A stretch of DNA of 64,000 nucleotides, taken from the NCBI RefSeq assembly GCF_014323725.1, contig NZ_JABVED010000016.1, positions 1-64,000 of the forward strand, given 5' to 3'. Positions within the stretch are counted from its first letter, which is position 1. Every line of letters begins with the position of its first letter. Positions 61,844-64,000 of the stretch are shown here, one piece after another. The notes below the pieces were generated by a model. It saw only the letters and a program-made list of their open reading frames with translations. It made no database searches and was not told the origin of the DNA. A program made the translations under genes and the position numbers. The DNA is from Actinokineospora xionganensis (GTDB taxonomy: Bacteria; Actinomycetota; Actinomycetes; Mycobacteriales; Pseudonocardiaceae).

Positions 61844-63391
61844 ATGAGTGTGGTAGCCGAGTCCCCGCCCACAAGCGAGCAGAAGACCAAGTCCCGCGGC
61901 GGACGCTGGATCGACCACTGGGAGCCCGAGAACGAGGAGTTCTGGGAGAAGACCGGCAAGCCCATCGCGCGCCGGAACCTGATCTTCTCCATCTTCGCCG
62001 AGAACCTCGGCTTCTCCATCTGGGTGCTGTGGTCCGTCGTCGTGCTGAACCTGTCGAACGCGGGTTTCGGTGGCGGCACGCCGTTCGCGGCCAGCGAGCT
62101 GTTCTGGCTGACGGCCCTGCCGAACCTGGTCGGCGCGACGCTGCGCATCCCGTACACCTTCGCGGTGCCGAAGTTCGGCGGGCGCCTGTGGACGACGATC
62201 AGCGCGGCCCTGCTGCTGATCCCGACGACCGCGCTGGCCGCCATGGTGCACTTCGACTTCGTGCGCAGCCAGTCCCATGACACGCAGTTCGTCATCCTGC
62301 TGATCGTGGCGTCGCTCGCGGGCGTCGGCGGTGGCAACTTCTCCTCGTCGATGGCGAACATCTCGTTCTTCTACCCGGAGAAGCGCAAGGGACTCGCGCT
62401 CGGTCTCAACGCCGCGGGCGGCAACCTCGGTGTCGCCACCGTGCAGTTGCTGACCCCGCTGGTTGTCATCATCGGTGTGCCGTACTCGATCGCGAAGAAC
62501 CCGGTCCACCCGGTGCACCTGGCCTATGCGGGCATCATGTGGATGCCGTTCATCATCGCCGCCGTCGTGGGCGCGTGGTTCTTCATGGACAGTCTCACGA
62601 TGGCCAAGGCGGACACCAAGTCCTACTCGACCTGCCTGAAGCACTCGCAGACCTGGGTCATGTCGATCCTCTACATCGGCACCTTCGGCTCGTTCATCGG
62701 CTTCTCGTTCGCGCTGCCGCTGGTGATCAAGCTGACGTTCCCGGAGTTCCTGATCCAGAACCCGTTCATCGGGACGTACCTGGCGGGCCTCGGCTTCCTG
62801 GGCGCGCTGATCGGCTCGGTCACCCGGCCGTTCGGCGGCTGGCTGTCCGACCGCATCGGCGGCGCGCGGGTCACGCTGTGGGTGTTCGTCGCGATGGCCG
62901 CGTTCACGATGCTGGCGATGTACGGGGTCAACCAGCGCAGCTTCCCGCTGTTCTTCGCCTCCTACATGGTGATCTTCGCGCTCTCCGGTGCGGGCAATGG
63001 CTCCACCTACCGGATGATCCCGGTCATCTTCGGCGCGCTCGGCCGCAAGGAGCACGCGGAGAAGGGCGGCGACCTCGACGCCACGCTGCTGAGCTTCAAG
63101 CGGCAGTCTGCGGCGGTCATCGGCATCGCGGGCGCGATCGGCGCCTTCGGCGGGTTCCTCATCCAGCAGATCTTCCGGCTGGCGAGCGTCCCGGCCAGCA
63201 GTGCCGTGGCGAGCGCGAAGACCCTGGAGGCCAAGGCCGAGGCCGCCGCGGCCAACGCCACCTGGTCCACGTCGGCCCTGGGCGTCTTCATCGTCGCCTA
63301 CGTCATCTTCGGCGCGATGACCTGGTTCTTCTACCTGCGCAAGACGTCGGAGACCTCGCGGGTGCCGAGCCTGGCCTACGCCGGAGTCTGA
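61844..63391 (+). CDS. narK: NarK-type nitrate/nitrite MFS transporter
   Basis: A 515-residue MFS transporter with twelve predicted helices. It opens with a charged segment ending WEKTGKPIARRNLIFSIFAE; the nitrate signature regions are visible as GGNFSSSMANISFFYPEKRKG and, in the second half, LSGAGNGSTYRMIPVIFGAL. AGGAGGA precedes ATG 61844. It provides nitrate for the reductase encoded upstream. A long loop near residues 445-470 (ASSAVASAKTLEAKAEAAAA) is rich in Ala/Lys/Glu. Terminated by a perfect palindrome. Confidence 0.94.
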   Translation: MSVVAESPPTSEQKTKSRGGRWIDHWEPENEEFWEKTGKPIARRNLIFSIFAENLGFSIWVLWSVVVLNLSNAGFGGGTPFAASELFWLTALPNLVGATLRIPYTFAVPKFGGRLWTTISAALLLIPTTALAAMVHFDFVRSQSHDTQFVILLIVASLAGVGGGNFSSSMANISFFYPEKRKGLALGLNAAGGNLGVATVQLLTPLVVIIGVPYSIAKNPVHPVHLAYAGIMWMPFIIAAVVGAWFFMDSLTMAKADTKSYSTCLKHSQTWVMSILYIGTFGSFIGFSFALPLVIKLTFPEFLIQNPFIGTYLAGLGFLGALIGSVTRPFGGWLSDRIGGARVTLWVFVAMAAFTMLAMYGVNQRSFPLFFASYMVIFALSGAGNGSTYRMIPVIFGALGRKEHAEKGGDLDATLLSFKRQSAAVIGIAGAIGAFGGFLIQQIFRLASVPASSAVASAKTLEAKAEAAAANATWSTSALGVFIVAYVIFGAMTWFFYLRKTSETSRVPSLAYAGV

Positions 63392-63408
63392 GATAGGGAC
63401 AGGGGAAA

Positions 63409-63445
63409 TCCGGATGGCCCGCACTCGACGAGTGCGGGCCATCCG
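63409..63445. terminator. Perfect 18-bp palindromic bidirectional terminator
   Basis: The 18-nt arms 63409-63426 and 63428-63445 are exact complements around a single base (inner part ACTCG/CGAGT). It lies between the convergent narK and DUF1206 genes, 17 nt after the narK stop and 5 nt before the DUF1206 stop. Confidence 0.85.
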
Positions 63446-63450
63446 GCTGT

Positions 63451-64000
63451 TCAGGCCCGGTGGGCTTTCGCCGCGGCGAAGCAGTACACGCCGAACGCGG
63501 CCAGGCCCAGCGCGATCAGGATCAGCAGCGTCGCCCCATAGGGCTGGTCCGCGACGGTGTGCAGCGCCTTGTCCATCCCGCCGGATTCCGTGGGGTCGGC
63601 CGTGACCGCCGCCACGCCGACGAGCATGCTGATCACCCCGTAGGCCACGCCCTTGCCGATCCAGCCGACACGGCCTATGCGCTTCACCCATCGCCGCGTG
63701 CCGTCCGGCAGTTCCGACATGTCGAGGTCTCGGGTGAAGGACCGCTTGACGCCCTTGTGGAAGATGACCGCCGCGGTCACCAGGATGCCGATCGCGACCG
63801 CGCCCACCAGCCACTGACCGAACGGAAGCGCGAGCACACGCGCGGTGAGTTCCTGCTGCTCCCCGGTGGTGTCCGTGCCGCCCTGTCCGGTGACGATCTT
63901 GATGGCGCCGACGCCGATCAGCGAGGCTGTGACGGCTCGGACGGCCGCGCCGAGCCGCTTGCCCACCCGCTTGCGCTTCTCCGTGATGTACCGGAATCCC
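63451..64000 (-). CDS. DUF1206 membrane protein, N-terminus beyond the window
   Basis: The frame stays open to the window edge (it reads GFRYITEKRKRVGKRLGAAV at the visible start), so the gene is cut there; 182 residues are seen. DUF1206 proteins consist of three repeats of two helices; the visible part has four helices: AVTASLIGVGAIKIV, LPFGQWLVGAVAIGILVTAA, VGWIGKGVAYGVISMLVGVA and GATLLILIALGLAAFGVYCF. The repeats share the G-R/K-G-x-A-x-G type turn (RVGWIGKGVAYG). Function unknown. Confidence 0.85.
   Translation of the reverse strand, partial: GFRYITEKRKRVGKRLGAAVRAVTASLIGVGAIKIVTGQGGTDTTGEQQELTARVLALPFGQWLVGAVAIGILVTAAVIFHKGVKRSFTRDLDMSELPDGTRRWVKRIGRVGWIGKGVAYGVISMLVGVAAVTADPTESGGMDKALHTVADQPYGATLLILIALGLAAFGVYCFAAAKAHRA

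Noticed and set aside
61772..63814. Minus-strand open frame of 680 codons opposite narK
   Set aside because: Shadow of narK that only borrows the DUF1206 region in another frame; it also runs through the terminator palindrome.

Overview
The window is 64 kb of visibly G+C-rich DNA with GTG/ATG starts, many 1-8 nt stop/start overlaps and actinobacterial gene families throughout (SigE/RseA, LpqY-SugABC, ESX-type PPE/EspG proteins, DUF3107, DUF3152, MoeZ, TIGR02569). It fits a chromosomal segment of a Pseudonocardiales-type actinomycete. Two blocks match, from memory, the gene order of Mycobacterium tuberculosis: glgA/glgC, methyltransferase, sigE-rseA-htrA-tatB, mrp, a CBS protein, lpqY-sugABC, corA (about 1.1-35 kb); and the Rv3212/rhlE/MiaE-like/DUF3107/TetR/DUF3152/moeZ/TIGR02569 neighbourhood (about 43-58 kb). 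No tRNA, rRNA, CRISPR array, transposase or prophage gene was seen.

Layout. 0-3.7 kb: end of a leucyl aminopeptidase, a GtrA-like membrane protein and the divergent glycogen/maltosyl-phosphate pair glgA/glgC. 3.7-8.6 kb: O-methyltransferase, the envelope-stress unit sigE-rseA-htrA-tatB, then a response regulator that has lost its first strand and acidic pocket. 8.6-16.5 kb: HIT protein, Mrp, MarR, DUF1003 plus a PRC/MgtE_N/CBS protein, a frameshifted regulator remnant, an APH(6)-like kinase and two coupled CitE-family lyases. 16.5-21.4 kb: an orphan coiled-coil protein behind a structured leader, small ORFs, an SPFH protein and an acyl-CoA dehydrogenase. 21.5-25.7 kb: the trehalose importer lpqY-sugABC. 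25.8-28.5 kb: an I36-type secreted inhibitor, a region of diverged repeats, a ParB-like protein and a phosphoesterase.

28.7-34.1 kb holds the most unusual content: two tandem, diverged copies of a three-gene ESX/type VII cassette (PPE-like protein, small helical partner, EspG chaperone) with no secretion core in the window. Both PPE-like proteins end in the same short tail, and both partners share an LGTSPVG motif and a YxxxD/E signal. 34.1-42.3 kb: corA with a 34-residue membrane peptide, a MaoC hydratase, DUF2332, NUDIX, PH-domain, PHP and MarC proteins, an ArsC-like reductase and a RecB-like nuclease. 42.3-58 kb: alpha/beta hydrolases, RhlE, a MiaE-like protein, a TetR/diiron-oxygenase/hydrolase module, a PP2C pair, DUF3152 and MoeZ. 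58-63.4 kb: an assimilatory nitrate unit (catalytic subunit, flavoprotein, NarK transporter) behind a GlnR-like box. The window ends inside a DUF1206 membrane protein.

Non-coding DNA is rich in perfect or near-perfect palindromes. Some are ordinary bidirectional terminators between convergent genes; three are unusually long and may be mobile or repeat-family elements.
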